Shown: piece by piece, positions 62,898 through 64,000 of the stretch
How positions within the stretch are numbered: position 1 is the first letter of the stretch
Layout of the letters: each line of letters opens with the position of its first letter
Assembly (NCBI GenBank): GCA_030377865.1
Contig: JAUCGA010000006.1
Location: 1-64,000, forward strand
DNA length: 64,000 nt
Reading direction: 5' to 3'
Source: Anaerolineales bacterium HSG25
Lineage (GTDB): Bacteria; Chloroflexota; Anaerolineae; 4572-78; J111
The notes under the pieces: model-generated
Databases searched by the model: none
Seen by the model: only the letters and a program-made list of their open reading frames with translations
Told to the model about the DNA's origin: nothing
Translations under genes and position numbers: made by a program

Positions 62898-64000
62898 ATG
62901 AGTCAAGTCATTACCTCCCAAGATATCGATGATCTCGGCAATATCGATATAACCTTACGCGACTTTTATGAAGATTGTTTGCAAGAGGTAGTCGAACAGC
63001 ATCAACTATCAGAGTTTGAGTTGCGAGACTGGTTTAAAACCAAACTGATTACCCAAACTGGCACTCGTGGTATTGTCCATCAAGGCGAAACGACAGAAGG
63101 CATGCCAAACGAAGCGGTGCAACAGCTTGTCGATCGTTTTTTGCTTAGAGTTCAAAGCCGAGCCGGTGGTACATGGTACGAGTTGAGTCATGACCGCTTT
63201 ATTGAACCCGTTACACAGAGTAACACCGATTTTCTCCAAAGTGATCCCTTGCTATTTGCGGCTAATCAGTGGCAACAAAAAGACCAATCTGCTGATTTAC
63301 TTTATCGAGGAACAGAGTTAGCAAATGCCTTAGCTCGAACTGACTATTTGAGTCTTGAACAAATTGTCCGAGAGTTTTTAGAGGCCAGTAAGAAAGAAGC
63401 AGAAGCAGAACGATCAAAGAGGAAACGAGCCAGATGGACAGGAATTGCGGCTATTGTATTAGCTGTTTTATTGTTGATGAGTTGTGGGTTAGCTTGGTTG
63501 AGCTTCTCACAAAGAAACAGAGCGATAATTGCCGAAAAAGATGCAGTTGAGCAAAAAGAAACTGCTGTAGCGGCCAGTACAGCCGCGGCCACAGCAGAAC
63601 AAGATGCGCTTGATAAACAGGGTACAGCCGAGGCGGAACGGGATAGAGCAGTAGTTGCTGAACAAGAGGTGATCTACAAAAACGAAACGGCTGAGACGGA
63701 ACGGGATAGAGCCGTAATTGCTGAACAAGAGGTGATCTACAAAAACGAAACGGCTGAGGCGGAACGGGATAGAGCCGTAATTGCTGAACAAGAGGTGATC
63801 TACAAAAATGAAACGGCTGAGGCGGAACGGGATAGAGCCGTAATTGCTGAACAAGAGGTGATCTACAAAAATGAAACGGCTGAGGCAGAACGGGATAGAG
63901 CCGTAATTGCTGAACAAGGGGAGACATACCAAAAGGAAACCGCCGAGGCAGAACGAGACATAGCTGATGTGGCGAAACAAGATGCGGTTACCCAAAAAGC
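62898..64000 (+). CDS. STAND C-terminal half: winged helix, membrane segment, coiled-coil repeats (3' end outside window)
   Basis: Open from the ATG at 62898 to the window end, 367 codons so far. SD AAGGA at 62882-62886. Residues ~10-110 continue the STAND protein (DDLGNIDITLRDFYEDCLQE, FKTKLITQTGTRGIVHQGE, YELSHDRFIEPV). One membrane segment at ~180-201 (WTGIAAIVLAVLLLMSCGLA), then a long coiled coil with Ala/Glu/Lys content and at least five 21-residue repeats. Such proteins usually end in WD40 or similar sensor repeats, which would lie downstream. It could place the NTPase at the membrane. Confidence 0.85.
   Translation, partial: MSQVITSQDIDDLGNIDITLRDFYEDCLQEVVEQHQLSEFELRDWFKTKLITQTGTRGIVHQGETTEGMPNEAVQQLVDRFLLRVQSRAGGTWYELSHDRFIEPVTQSNTDFLQSDPLLFAANQWQQKDQSADLLYRGTELANALARTDYLSLEQIVREFLEASKKEAEAERSKRKRARWTGIAAIVLAVLLLMSCGLAWLSFSQRNRAIIAEKDAVEQKETAVAASTAAATAEQDALDKQGTAEAERDRAVVAEQEVIYKNETAETERDRAVIAEQEVIYKNETAEAERDRAVIAEQEVIYKNETAEAERDRAVIAEQEVIYKNETAEAERDRAVIAEQGETYQKETAEAERDIADVAKQDAVTQK
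63624..63938 (+). repeat. Five 63-bp tandem units coding a coiled coil
   Basis: Unit starts ACGGCTGAGGCGGAACGGGA and codes T-A-E-A-E-R-D-R-A-V-I-A-E-Q-E-V-I-Y-K-N-E. Three units are almost identical in DNA, so the array can gain or lose copies in frame; a sixth, more different unit follows. Confidence 0.93.

Noticed and set aside
1-64000. tRNA, rRNA, CRISPR arrays, integrase or full insertion sequences
   Set aside because: None was recognised by eye; only small non-autonomous elements are present. A tRNA scan could still find one missed.

Overview
The window looks like a chromosomal segment of a Chloroflexota bacterium, most likely an Anaerolineae-type filament former. This is inferred from gene content only: substrate-binding lipoproteins with an A-A-Q-C-G-G signal end, secreted multidomain proteins carrying a YLPxVL motif, a short-form glycogen phosphorylase, and STAND/CHAT/SIR2/C13-peptidase signalling proteins. 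No rRNA or tRNA gene was seen that would fix the taxonomy.

Region by region. (1) 1-897 is the C-terminal part of an FGE-sulfatase-fold protein. (2) 1.3-16.1 kb is an uptake region. It holds a family-3 binding lipoprotein, a second one with two nearly identical binding domains, an amino-acid-type permease, two very large binding lipoproteins that fuse one or two Leu/Ile/Val-type domains to a circularly permuted family-5 (peptide-type) domain, and DppB- and DppC-like permeases. No ABC ATPase is encoded here. (3) 16.5-21.0 kb is a signalling cluster: Ser/Thr kinase with beta-propeller, VWA protein, zinc-ribbon/FHA protein and a small protein. (4) 21.3-25.3 kb is a 1338-residue PAS protein without an output domain. 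(5) 25.6-29.6 kb, minus strand, has glycogen phosphorylase and three small membrane proteins. (6) 30.1-45.5 kb is housekeeping and metabolism: polA, HD hydrolase, NUDIX, galT, a glycogen-binding module, a hydantoinase-A-like protein, an AraC regulator, a SnoaL-like protein, rsmG, a GNAT enzyme, an aldo/keto reductase and lgt. (7) 46.3-64.0 kb is a same-strand array that may be one operon: a CHAT protease fused to an FGE fold, three secreted C13 (legumain-like) peptidases fused to divergent FGE folds, a large secreted Ig/TIG protein, a fourth C13 peptidase, a SIR2-like protein, a STAND NTPase, and a membrane/coiled-coil protein that runs off the end.

The array in (7) is the best candidate for an undescribed system. 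Intracellular sensor/effector types (CHAT, SIR2, STAND) are encoded with several secreted clan-CD peptidases whose recognition-like C-termini have diverged much more than their protease cores. It could serve self/non-self recognition, regulated lysis or defence; the role is inference.

The intergenic DNA is crowded with small non-coding mobile elements. R1 (91 bp, GTAA ends, 8-bp target duplications, IS66-like) has seven copies. R3 (about 136 bp, TA target, IS630-like) has four. R4 (114-134 bp, 3-bp target duplication) has two. R2 (about 100 bp, palindromic) has five including partial copies, and R6 (three successive hairpins) has two. R1 has inserted into R2, R3 and R4, so it was active last. 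Some copies supply start-proximal DNA or stop codons to genes.
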